A DNA stretch of 33,424 nucleotides from assembly GCA_028287895.1 (NCBI GenBank), contig JAQBOV010000110.1, forward strand, positions 1-33,424, in the 5' to 3' direction. Positions 26,168 through 33,424 of this stretch are shown here, piece by piece. The notes under the pieces were generated by a model. The model made no database searches, was not told the origin of the DNA, and was given only the letters and a program-made list of their open reading frames with translations. The DNA comes from Mucilaginibacter sp. Lineage in GTDB: Bacteria; Bacteroidota; Bacteroidia; Sphingobacteriales; Sphingobacteriaceae. How positions within the stretch are numbered: position 1 is the first letter of the stretch; each line of letters opens with the position of its first letter. A program made the translations under genes and the position numbers.

Positions 26168-27282
26168 AAAAACTCATAAATGTGCCGGCGATCCTGTTAT
26201 TAGTCATTGGTGTGAACTGCAGTAAAGGCAAGGGCGTTGTTCCCCAGCAGCAAGTGGACACCAAGCCCAATAAAGTTAATTTCACATCCGCAGATGCCAA
26301 GGCAGCCTACCAGGCATTCAATACCTATTTTTATAATCCGAGCGCCAAACTTTATTACAGTACAACAAAAAAGGAGGGCCTTGGAGCTATATGGACACAG
26401 GCCATTTACTGGGATATGGCTATGGATGTTTACCAGCGCACAAAGGATGCCTCGCAGTTAACTTTGGTAAATGATATTTATACGGGCGGGTTCAACCAAT
26501 ATGATAGCTATAATTGGAACAATAATACCAAATGGTTCATTTATGATGATATGATGTGGTGGGTGACTGCTTTGGCAAGGGCCAGTCAGTTAACAGGCAA
26601 CGCAACGTATCTGCAAAAATCTATTGAGGGTTTTAATCATGTTTGGGCAGGTTCTTATGATCCTGATAAAGGAGGTATGTTCTGGGATTTTAATCATAGT
26701 GGTAAAAATGCCTGTATCAATTACCCTACTGTAATAGCTGCAATCCGCTTATACCAGATCACCGGTGATCAAAACTATCTTTTAAAGGCAAAATCAATTT
26801 ACTCATGGGCAAAGGCCAACCTGTTTAATGCGGATAATGGCCGGATAGCTGATCATAAAATAGGTGATGGCCCGGCAGGTTATGAAGATTATACTTATAA
26901 CCAGGGTACGGCAATTGGTGCTGCCGTTATGCTTTATAAAGTAACTAATGATGCTTCTTATCTGGCAGACGCCAAACTTGCTGCCGATTATACCATGAAT
27001 AATATGTGCCCTAATGTTCTGCTGCCGGCGGAAGGAGATTTTAATGAACAGGGCGTATTGAAAGCCATATTTGCCCAATATATCATCATGCTGGTAAAAG
27101 ACGGCGGACAAAGTCAATACCTTCCATGGTTATTGAAGAATATAAATGCAGGCTGGCAGAACAGAGACCGATTCCGTAATTTAACTTACCGTAATTATGG
27201 AGTCTCCTGTCCGCCGGGAGATATACAATCATATGAAGCAAGCAGCATTGTTACGTTTATGCAGGTATACCCGGTAAATTAA
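26164..27282 (+). CDS. GH76 family endo-alpha-1,6-mannanase-type glycoside hydrolase
   Basis: GH76 enzymes cleave alpha-1,6-mannan backbones by a retaining mechanism with an (alpha/alpha)6 barrel. This protein has 372 residues, normal for the family. The N-terminus carries a hydrophobic stretch ending GVNC (Cys19), a weak lipobox, so it is probably membrane anchored in the periplasm or on the surface. The catalytic acidic pair is visible as D128-D129 in WFIYDDMMWWVTAL, followed by the typical AGSYDPDKGGMFWDF near 166-180 and NACINYPTVIAAIRLY. The C-terminal half shows the TYNQGTAIGAAVMLYKVT helix-loop pattern. It begins the hydrolase part of the PUL, after the terminator. The start at 26164 overlaps a small upstream ORF. 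No domain is missing. Confidence 0.92.
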   Translation: MKKLINVPAILLLVIGVNCSKGKGVVPQQQVDTKPNKVNFTSADAKAAYQAFNTYFYNPSAKLYYSTTKKEGLGAIWTQAIYWDMAMDVYQRTKDASQLTLVNDIYTGGFNQYDSYNWNNNTKWFIYDDMMWWVTALARASQLTGNATYLQKSIEGFNHVWAGSYDPDKGGMFWDFNHSGKNACINYPTVIAAIRLYQITGDQNYLLKAKSIYSWAKANLFNADNGRIADHKIGDGPAGYEDYTYNQGTAIGAAVMLYKVTNDASYLADAKLAADYTMNNMCPNVLLPAEGDFNEQGVLKAIFAQYIIMLVKDGGQSQYLPWLLKNINAGWQNRDRFRNLTYRNYGVSCPPGDIQSYEASSIVTFMQVYPVN

Positions 27283-27400
27283 TTGTTACAAGTAGCACAT
27301 TACCAGGTAAAAGAGGTTTTTTTGCCGATAAATGCCGGGGCACAGTAAGATAGAATAAGTTAAAATCGTAAGTATTCTATCTAAATAAAATATATAAAGT

Positions 27401-27429
27401 GTGAGCAGGACTTGTTGGTCCTTGCTCAC
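27401..27429 (+). promoter_or_regulatory. Stem-loop in the leader of the GH42-clan-like gene
   Basis: GTGAGCAGGAC (27401-27411) pairs with GTCC (27418-27421) and TGCTCAC (27423-27429) around a TTGTTG loop, with one bulged T. The lower stem can extend through AAA/TTT. It lies 22 bases before the start codon and 118 bases after the GH76 stop. The weak TTTCTC after it makes terminator function uncertain; it may instead shield or stabilise the mRNA between the cistrons. Confidence 0.5.
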
Positions 27430-27451
27430 TTTCTCGATCTGATCAATAATT

Positions 27452-29638
27452 ATGAAAAAAACTATTCTTTTTTGCAGTCTGCTGTTCATCTCAGTGACCC
27501 CTTTTGCCCAGGGTAAAAAGCTAGCCCCGGATAATTTAAAACAAAAAACAACCTTTCAAACCAGCAGCCCATGGATGCCCCAGATTGATGTACGTTCTGA
27601 TGTTGCTATAGTTTATGGAACAAGTGACCGTAACGGTGAAACATTTGAACAGCGCGTACAGTCATGGCGCGACCACGGCTATCAAACCGCATTTATGACC
27701 GGGATTGCCTGGGGACAGTATTTCGATTATTTTTTAGGAAAATGGGACGGTAAAAACCATTTGGGCGTAGGGCAGGTAACGCAAAAAGGCGATACGATCT
27801 TTCACGGTAAAAATATGCCTTACGTAGTGCCGGTGCAGTCATTTATCGACTACATGAAAACTGCTGTAATAAAAAGGGTGGTCGATGCCAATATCACCAC
27901 CATATTTTTAGAAGAACCAGAATTTTGGGCCCGTGCCGGATACAGCGCACCTTTTAAAGAGGAATGGCAAAAGTATTATGGTTTCCCATGGCGCCCTCAG
28001 GACGAATCGCCCGAAAATACCTATTTATCCAGCAAATTGAAATACCATCTGTATTATGAGGCTATAAAACAAGTATCCAGCTACGCTAAAAGTTATGGCA
28101 AAAGCAAAGGCCGGGAGGTGAAGGTTTACATCGCTACGCATTCGCTGGTAAATTATTCCTCTTGGCAAATTGTAAGCCCGGAAGCCAGCCTGGCTTCATT
28201 ACCTGGTATTGATGGCTACATTGCACAGGTTTGGACAGGTACCTCGCGCGAGCCTACCTATTTTGACGGTAAAAAAAAGGAGCGTGTGTTTGAAAATGCC
28301 TTTTTAGAGTACGGCTCCATGGTTTCTATGACGGCCCCGACCGGGAGAAAGCTGTTCTTTCTGACCGATCCGATAGAAGACTGGCCGCGTGATTGGGCCG
28401 ATTACAGGAAAAACTACCAGGCAACGTTTACCGCAGAAATATTATACCCCATGGTAGATAATTATGAAGTAATGCCCTGGCCCGAACGAATATATACCCG
28501 TCCGTATAAATTGGCACACAGCGATTCAAGCGTGCTGATACCTAAATATTACTCCACCCAAATGCAGGTGATGGTTAATGCATTGAATAGTATGCCGCCG
28601 TCAGCAAACCGCGTAAACGGTGTAAATGGCATTGGGGTACTGATGAGCAATTCGTTGATGTTCCAGCGTTTCCCAACGCACAATGGGTTTGAGGATCCGC
28701 AGTTTTCAAATTTCTATGGGCAAACACTTCCTTTGTTAAAACGGGGTATCCCGGTGCAAACCGTTCATATGGAAAACCTGGCCTATGCATCTACTTTAAA
28801 AAATATAAAGGTTTTGGTGATCAGCTACTCCAACATGAAACCCAACAGTCCCGAAGTGCATCAGCATATTGTGGATTGGGTAAAAAAAGGAGGGGTACTT
28901 ATCTACTGCGGGCGCGATGATGACCCTTATCAATCAGTAATGGAATGGTGGAATACCAAAGGCAATAAATACGGGTCGCCTTCACAACATTTGTTTAAGC
29001 TATTAGGCATCAACCCTTCATCCGGAAAACAAAAATTTTCAGTAGGTAAGGGCTCTGTTTATGTGATCAGGCAAAATCCGAAAGAGTTTGTAATGCAGGC
29101 TGAAAACGACAATGATTATATCAGGCAGGTAAAACAGGCTTACGAAAAAGATGCTCATGGTGGCAAGCTGATATTCAAAAATAACTTCTACCTGGAAAGG
29201 GGCCCGTATGATATCATTTCGGTATTGGATGAAAACCCCGATGGAAAGCCGTATATTATCAAGGGCCCGGTGATAGACCTGTTCGACCCTCAATTGCCGG
29301 TATTAAATCAAAAGACCATTAACCCGGGCGAACAGTCCTTTGTTTATGTCCTGAGCCGCGTTGCCGATAAGAAGCAGCCTAAAGTGCTGGCATCTGCATC
29401 AAGGATATATGAGGCCAGGGTAGAGGACAAAATGTATTCCTTTACAGCAAAAAGCCCGCTGAATACATTCAACAGTGCCCGTGTTTACTTACCTTCGAAG
29501 CCGGGTAAAATAACGGTTATCAACAGTACCGGACAGATCATAAGCGACGTTAAATCATCATGGGACACTTCGTCAAGCACCCTGTACCTGGGTTTTGAAA
29601 ACAGCCCGGACGGTATCAAAGTGAATATTGAATGGTGA
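27452..29638 (+). CDS. Putative three-domain glycoside hydrolase, GH42-clan-like (possibly GH164)
   Basis: Secreted 728-residue protein (signal peptide MKKTILFCSLLFISVTPFAQ) whose layout resembles GH42-clan enzymes. Residues about 40-390 look like a TIM barrel: WMPQIDVRSDVAIVYGTSDR, TIFLEEPEFWARAGY with E154/E155/E157, and FFLTDPIEDWPRDW with E309. Residues about 440-560 look like a glutamine-amidotransferase-like trimerisation domain (NIKVLVISYSNMKPNSPEV, KKGGVLIYCGRDDD). Residues about 570-728 are probably beta-sandwich. In the GH164 beta-mannosidase of Bacteroides salyersiae the catalytic glutamates are near 160 and 297 (recalled), close to E157 and E309 here. That, together with the mannosidase neighbours, makes GH164 or a sister family a reasonable guess. 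The family call is inference; an inactive barrel protein is the alternative. It is intact and lies between GH76 and GH92 on the same strand. Confidence 0.6.
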   Translation: MKKTILFCSLLFISVTPFAQGKKLAPDNLKQKTTFQTSSPWMPQIDVRSDVAIVYGTSDRNGETFEQRVQSWRDHGYQTAFMTGIAWGQYFDYFLGKWDGKNHLGVGQVTQKGDTIFHGKNMPYVVPVQSFIDYMKTAVIKRVVDANITTIFLEEPEFWARAGYSAPFKEEWQKYYGFPWRPQDESPENTYLSSKLKYHLYYEAIKQVSSYAKSYGKSKGREVKVYIATHSLVNYSSWQIVSPEASLASLPGIDGYIAQVWTGTSREPTYFDGKKKERVFENAFLEYGSMVSMTAPTGRKLFFLTDPIEDWPRDWADYRKNYQATFTAEILYPMVDNYEVMPWPERIYTRPYKLAHSDSSVLIPKYYSTQMQVMVNALNSMPPSANRVNGVNGIGVLMSNSLMFQRFPTHNGFEDPQFSNFYGQTLPLLKRGIPVQTVHMENLAYASTLKNIKVLVISYSNMKPNSPEVHQHIVDWVKKGGVLIYCGRDDDPYQSVMEWWNTKGNKYGSPSQHLFKLLGINPSSGKQKFSVGKGSVYVIRQNPKEFVMQAENDNDYIRQVKQAYEKDAHGGKLIFKNNFYLERGPYDIISVLDENPDGKPYIIKGPVIDLFDPQLPVLNQKTINPGEQSFVYVLSRVADKKQPKVLASASRIYEARVEDKMYSFTAKSPLNTFNSARVYLPSKPGKITVINSTGQIISDVKSSWDTSSSTLYLGFENSPDGIKVNIEW

Positions 29639-29670
29639 TCTGCAGGTAGCCAAACTTCAGCAAACAAACC

Positions 29671-29701
29671 TATAGCGATGGGCTGCAAACCTATCGCTAT
29701 A
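29671..29701. repeat. REP-like hairpin before the GH92 gene
   Basis: TATAGCGATGGG (29671-29682) pairs with CCTATCGCTATA (29690-29701) over 12 bp with one G-T wobble and a CTGCAAA loop. It ends 17 bases before the GH92 start. AAACCTAT also occurs on both sides of the left arm (from 29667 and 29687), a hint that the unit is a mobile or duplicated repeat. No T-run follows, so it is not a simple terminator. Confidence 0.6.
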
Positions 29702-29718
29702 AATAATAAATACAATAC

Positions 29719-31998
29719 ATGAAATCATCTCTTCTTTTTTTAACTCTTCTGATACCATTTACGGTATTTGCTCAAAGAACAAAAATCGGCACACTACCTG
29801 CCGATTATGCCAACCCGCTGATGGGAACACAATCGCGGTACGACCTGTCAAACGGTAATACCTTCCCCGCAATAGCCTTGCCCTGGGGAATGAACTTCTG
29901 GACTCCTGAAACAGGTAAAATGGGCGACGGCTGGCAATACACTTACGATTCCTACAAGATCAACGGCTTTAAACAAACCCACCAGCCATCCCCGTGGATG
30001 AATGATTATGGCCAGTTTGCCATTATGCCCGAAACGGGACATATCAAGGTCACTCAAAATGGCCGCCAAAGTTGGTTCTCACACAAAACCGAGATTGTAA
30101 AGCCTTACTATTATAGCGTTTACCTGGCTGATCATGACGTGACTACCGAGATCACACCTACCGAGCGCAGCGCGCAGTTCAGGTTTACTTTTCCTAAAAG
30201 CGACAGCTCCTTTGTGGTGATCGATGCTTTTGACAGGGGCTCTTATGTAAAGATTATCCCTTCAGAAAGAAAGGTCGTGGGTTATTCAACCCGCCATTCA
30301 TGGGGGCCTTTAAAAAACTTTAAAAACTATTTTGTTATTTACATAGATAAGCCTTTCACGCTAACCCGCACTTATAGCGACAGCACGCTGACCGACTCAG
30401 CAGAGCTGCATTCCAAACATGCGAGTGCGGTGATCGGATTTAAAACCAACAAAGGCGAACAGGTACACCTGCGGGTTGCCTCCTCTTTTATAAGCATTGA
30501 ACAGGCCGAACTAAGCTTAAAGCGCGAACAGGGAAATGACAGCTTTGCCGTAACCGAACAAAAAGCAAAAGATATCTGGAACAAAACGTTAGGCAGGCTA
30601 ACCGTTGAAGGCGGTACGATTGATCAGACCCGTACTTTTTACTCCTGCCTGTATCGCATGTTGTTTTTTCCCAACAAATTGTACGAGATAAATGCCAAAG
30701 GAGCGATCGTACACTGGAGCCCTTACAACGGCGAAGTATTACCCGGCTATATGTTTGCCGGAACCGGTTTCTGGGATACCTTCCGGGCATTGTATCCATT
30801 CCTGAACATGGTTTATCCGTCCATTAATAAAGAAATGCAGGAAGGGTTGATCAATGATTATAAAGAAGGCGGCTGGCTGCCCGAGTGGTCCAGCCCCGGC
30901 TATGCCGATGTGATGGTGGGAAACAACTCGGCGTCCGTAGTTTCCGAAGCCTATTTAAAAGGATTGCGTGGTTACGATATCGAAACACTTTACCGGGCGC
31001 TGATCCATGATGCCAATCATGACGGCCCAAGAGCCGCCGGGCGTAAAGGTGTTGAATATTATAATCAGCTGGGATATGTGCCTTATGATGTAAAAATAAA
31101 CGAAAATGCCGCCCGCACCCTGGAATATGCTTATGATGATTTTTCTATTTATGAATTAGGCAAAGCTCTGCATAAACCGGAATCAGAAATCGGCATTTAC
31201 AAACAACGCAGCTTGAACTACCGCAAACTGTTTGACCCTTCCACCGGTTTGATGCGGGGAAAGAATAAAAATGGCTCCTTTGAAACACCTTTCAATCCCT
31301 TTAAATGGGGCGATGCCTTTACCGAAGGCAACAGCTGGCACTATAGCTGGGGCGTATTCCACGATATACAGGGATTAGTTGACCTGATGGGCGGTAAAAA
31401 ACAATTTGTAGCCAAGCTCGACTCAGTATTTACCCTGCCGCCAATTTTTGATGACAGCTATTATGGAGAAGTTATCCATGAGATACGCGAAATGCAGATT
31501 GCCGGTATGGGGCAATATGCACATGGCAACCAGCCCATACAGCACATGATCTATTTATATAACTATGCCGGTGAGCCCTGGAAAACCCAATACTGGGCGC
31601 GCGAAACGATGAACAAAATGTACAAAGCCACCCCGGATGGCTACTGTGGCGACGAGGATAACGGGCAAACATCAGCCTGGTATGTATTCTCGGCAATGGG
31701 CTTTTATCCGGTGTGCCCTGTTGCCGGACAGTATGTCCTGGGTGCGCCGTTGTTCAGCAAAATAACGATGACGCTGGAGAACGGCAAAAAAGTGATCATC
31801 AACGCACCAAACAATAGCGCTGCCAATAAATATGTACGGGGCCTGACCTACAACGGCAAGCCTTATGATTTGAATTATTTAGATCATAAGACGCTAATGC
31901 AGGGCGCCGTGCTCAACTTTAATATGTCTGCCAAACCGAATAAACAAAGAGGTACAAAAGACATTGATTTCCCATATTCACTATCAAACGAAAAATAG
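29719..31998 (+). CDS. GH92 family exo-alpha-mannosidase
   Basis: GH92 enzymes are Ca2+-dependent inverting exo-mannosidases acting on alpha-linked mannose, usually in the periplasm. The protein has 759 residues, typical for the family, with signal peptide MKSSLLFLTLLIPFTVFAQ. An N-terminal beta-sandwich (about 27-270, YANPLMGTQSRYDLSNGNTFP) precedes an (alpha/alpha)6 barrel. Signatures: GTGFWDTFRALYPF near 350-363, AFTEGNSWHYSWG with E536 (general acid position) and GYCGDEDNGQTSAWYVFSAMGFYPV with D645/D647 (base region; recalled E533 and D642/D644 in BT3990). The +1 subsite motif, HGNEP in alpha-1,2-specific members, here reads HGNQP (H602, Q605), so another linkage preference is possible. 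It is the last gene of the PUL and is followed by a strong terminator. Confidence 0.95.
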   Translation: MKSSLLFLTLLIPFTVFAQRTKIGTLPADYANPLMGTQSRYDLSNGNTFPAIALPWGMNFWTPETGKMGDGWQYTYDSYKINGFKQTHQPSPWMNDYGQFAIMPETGHIKVTQNGRQSWFSHKTEIVKPYYYSVYLADHDVTTEITPTERSAQFRFTFPKSDSSFVVIDAFDRGSYVKIIPSERKVVGYSTRHSWGPLKNFKNYFVIYIDKPFTLTRTYSDSTLTDSAELHSKHASAVIGFKTNKGEQVHLRVASSFISIEQAELSLKREQGNDSFAVTEQKAKDIWNKTLGRLTVEGGTIDQTRTFYSCLYRMLFFPNKLYEINAKGAIVHWSPYNGEVLPGYMFAGTGFWDTFRALYPFLNMVYPSINKEMQEGLINDYKEGGWLPEWSSPGYADVMVGNNSASVVSEAYLKGLRGYDIETLYRALIHDANHDGPRAAGRKGVEYYNQLGYVPYDVKINENAARTLEYAYDDFSIYELGKALHKPESEIGIYKQRSLNYRKLFDPSTGLMRGKNKNGSFETPFNPFKWGDAFTEGNSWHYSWGVFHDIQGLVDLMGGKKQFVAKLDSVFTLPPIFDDSYYGEVIHEIREMQIAGMGQYAHGNQPIQHMIYLYNYAGEPWKTQYWARETMNKMYKATPDGYCGDEDNGQTSAWYVFSAMGFYPVCPVAGQYVLGAPLFSKITMTLENGKKVIINAPNNSAANKYVRGLTYNGKPYDLNYLDHKTLMQGAVLNFNMSAKPNKQRGTKDIDFPYSLSNEK

Positions 31999-32040
31999 AA
32001 GGGGAATTTTGGGAGATTGGTTGATTAATATAGTTGAAGT

Positions 32041-32073
32041 AATCCTCCGGTAAATTACCGGGGGATTTTTTTT
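32041..32073 (+). terminator. Rho-independent terminator ending the PUL
   Basis: AATCCTCCGGT (32041-32051) pairs with ACCGGGGGATT (32057-32067) in an 11-bp stem with one T-G wobble and an AAATT loop, and eight T residues at 32066-32073 follow. It lies 42 bases after the GH92 stop and is the strongest terminator in the window. Confidence 0.92.
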
Positions 32074-32173
32074 AAGGTTTTCCTTATAACTTACCTGATT
32101 AAAGTACTATATTGCTTTCAAAACCTATATTATTTTATTTAACGCCTGCCCTTATTCATAATGCTTTACAAGT

Positions 32174-32893
32174 ATGCGTGTTGAAAACTTCGTTTTAGTG
32201 TTTACCCTGTCAGGATTGGCCATCTCCAATTCTTCGGCTCAAAATCTGTCACCCGATAGTTTATTATATAGCAAAGCTGCGACACAAGTTATCGATTATT
32301 TCAACCAGGCCATTGCAGATCAGTCCGAGATTTATAATGGCGCCCAGTATGAATTATATCCCCCTGCTAATAAAGGCACGTTTTACTTCCGGGATAAAAA
32401 TTATTGTATCCCCGCGCTGATCCGCTATAACGACACCTGGTATAAAGATATCCCTGTCCTTTATGACATTTATAATGATGCTATGATATCAATTTCAGGT
32501 AATGAGCTATACATGCTAAGGCCGGGAAAAATATCCGATGTTTATTTATTGGATCATCATTTTATTTATGTTGACAGGGAACCCCCGGGGAACCGAATGC
32601 CCGGCTTTTATGACCTGTTATATCAGGGCAAATCACAGGTTTTGGTTAAACTGACAAAGAAAATAGATGAGTCAAAAACAACAGAGATCATTTATGAAGA
32701 TATCACTGATATATATGTAAAAAAAGGCGACAAGTATTTCGGGGTAAATAGCAAGGGCTCCTTTATGGATATTTTTAAGGATAAAAAGAAAGAACTGAAT
32801 CAGTATCTGAAGGATAATAAGATCAATTACAACAAAGATAAAGAGGGCACCGTTGCCAAATTAGCCGGTTATTATGACCAGATAAGCAAATAG
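32174..32893 (+). CDS. Secreted hypothetical protein upstream of an STN-domain protein
   Basis: A 239-residue protein with signal peptide (MRVENFVLVFTLSGLAISNSSAQ). No named family or catalytic motif is recognised. It belongs to a pattern I recall as common in Bacteroidota: QSEIYNGAQYELYPPANKGT near 51-70, VLYDIYNDAMISI near 95-107, GFYDLLYQGKSQVLVKLTKK near 144-163, and a Lys-rich end with KDKKKELNQYLKDNKI and YYDQISK. Alternating beta strands are suggested. The next gene starts one base after its stop, so the two are co-expressed; a role alongside that outer-membrane protein is inferred from position only. The ATG at 32174 gives a proper signal peptide. It is separated from the PUL by the terminator at 32041-32073. 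Confidence 0.8.
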   Translation: MRVENFVLVFTLSGLAISNSSAQNLSPDSLLYSKAATQVIDYFNQAIADQSEIYNGAQYELYPPANKGTFYFRDKNYCIPALIRYNDTWYKDIPVLYDIYNDAMISISGNELYMLRPGKISDVYLLDHHFIYVDREPPGNRMPGFYDLLYQGKSQVLVKLTKKIDESKTTEIIYEDITDIYVKKGDKYFGVNSKGSFMDIFKDKKKELNQYLKDNKINYNKDKEGTVAKLAGYYDQISK

Positions 32894-32894
32894 C

Positions 32895-33424
32895 ATGCAA
32901 AAATTTAACCTGGCCTTTTACATCTTTTTTAGTTTATCATCTTTTGTATATGCACAGCAGGGCAGCAAATCGTTAGATGTTGATTTCCGGCAGGCCGGTA
33001 TTTTGCAGATTATAAATGATCTGAAAATAAAAACAGGTTACCATTTTTATTATGACCCTGCGCTGTTTGACAGCCTGAGGGTAACACTTACCATCAATCA
33101 GAAATCTCTCGACATTATTTTGGATAAGACGTTTGAAAATACACCTTATCACTATGCCATCACCGATCAGCAGGAAGTGATCCTTACTAAGGGGCTGAGA
33201 ATAAGCACTAACCTGGTGCCCGGATTTTTTGATAATAATGCAAGCCAGGTTCAGGTCGTCACCGAGGTTCCGGTTACCGACTATAATGTTGAAGAAAAAA
33301 AGAAGATCCCGGAGGCCACCACAGAGAACAAGCTGTACGAGATCGGTATGCGGACGAACAATATCAAACCGGGCACGGCGAACCTGGCGGGGTACATAAA
33401 GAACGCCAGATCGGGCGAAGGGAT
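32895..33424 (+). CDS. STN-domain outer-membrane protein, 5' part (cut by window end)
   Basis: The frame opens at ATG 32895, one base after the preceding stop, and is still open at the window edge, giving about 176 residues. The signal peptide MQKFNLAFYIFFSLSSFVYA is followed by a secretin/TonB short N-terminal (STN) domain at about 26-98: SLDVDFRQAGILQIINDLKI, then TGYHFYYDPAL, then VTLTINQKSLDIILDKTFE and YHYAITDQQEVILTKG. A linker and the start of what looks like a carboxypeptidase-regulatory domain (ANLAGYIKNARSGEG) come next. This order suggests a TonB-dependent receptor-like or other STN-carrying outer-membrane protein. STN domains often relay signals to a FecR-type anti-sigma factor. 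Whether a plug and barrel follow cannot be seen here. Confidence 0.82.
   Translation, partial: MQKFNLAFYIFFSLSSFVYAQQGSKSLDVDFRQAGILQIINDLKIKTGYHFYYDPALFDSLRVTLTINQKSLDIILDKTFENTPYHYAITDQQEVILTKGLRISTNLVPGFFDNNASQVQVVTEVPVTDYNVEEKKKIPEATTENKLYEIGMRTNNIKPGTANLAGYIKNARSGEG

Noticed and set aside
27393..27405. TATAAAGTGTGAG shared with 3551-3563 at the efflux operator
   Set aside because: A 13-base match is expected by chance in a window of this size, and here it forms part of a different hairpin; no evidence of a shared regulator.

Overview
The window reads as chromosomal DNA of a Bacteroidota bacterium, most likely family Sphingobacteriaceae and close to Mucilaginibacter or Pedobacter (inference from gene content). 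Evidence: SusC/SusD pairs, DUF3823 and GLPGLI proteins, many SusD-type lipoboxes, almost no Shine-Dalgarno sites, A/T-rich start contexts, and a few promoter-like sites of the Bacteroidota TTG / TAnnTTTG type. No tRNA, rRNA, CRISPR array, transposase or phage gene was seen.

Layout. (1) 1-576: the 3' end of a PI-PLC/GDPD-like phosphodiesterase. (2) 811-3180: cydAB, a cytochrome bd quinol oxidase. (3) 3651-9551: a complete tripartite RND efflux operon (adaptor, inner-membrane pump, outer-membrane factor), preceded by an 11-bp inverted repeat that overlaps a predicted promoter. (4) 9552-10128: a decayed GntR-type regulator fragment and a tandem intergenic repeat. (5) 10129-12879: a secreted GH78 alpha-L-rhamnosidase. 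(6) 12890-13227: remains of an MNT-type nucleotidyltransferase gene with its promoter. (7) 13302-16879, minus strand: a two-gene unit of outer-membrane beta-barrel/TonB-type receptor plus GLPGLI protein, with a 14-bp palindrome in front. (8) 17158-31998: a polysaccharide utilization locus (PUL). (9) 32174-33424: a secreted hypothetical protein and the start of an STN-domain outer-membrane protein, which runs off the window.

The PUL is the centre of the window. It starts with an 846-residue regulator that joins a periplasmic LamG-like/kelch sensor, one membrane helix and a cytoplasmic SARP-like DNA-binding and activator region. SusC, SusD and a DUF3823 lipoprotein follow in a tight operon ending in a strong terminator. 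Three glycoside hydrolases come next: GH76 (endo-alpha-mannanase type), a large three-domain GH42-clan-like enzyme that may belong to or near GH164, and GH92 (exo-alpha-mannosidase). The set predicts capture of an alpha-mannan-type or mannose-containing glycan at the surface, import through SusCD, and periplasmic trimming to mannose, with glycan sensing by the membrane-bound regulator.

The less expected signals are the single-polypeptide kelch-SARP regulator, the GH164-like enzyme of uncertain family, two relic genes flanking the rhamnosidase, two candidate operators, a small ORF coupled by ATGA to the GH76 gene, and several intergenic palindromic repeats.
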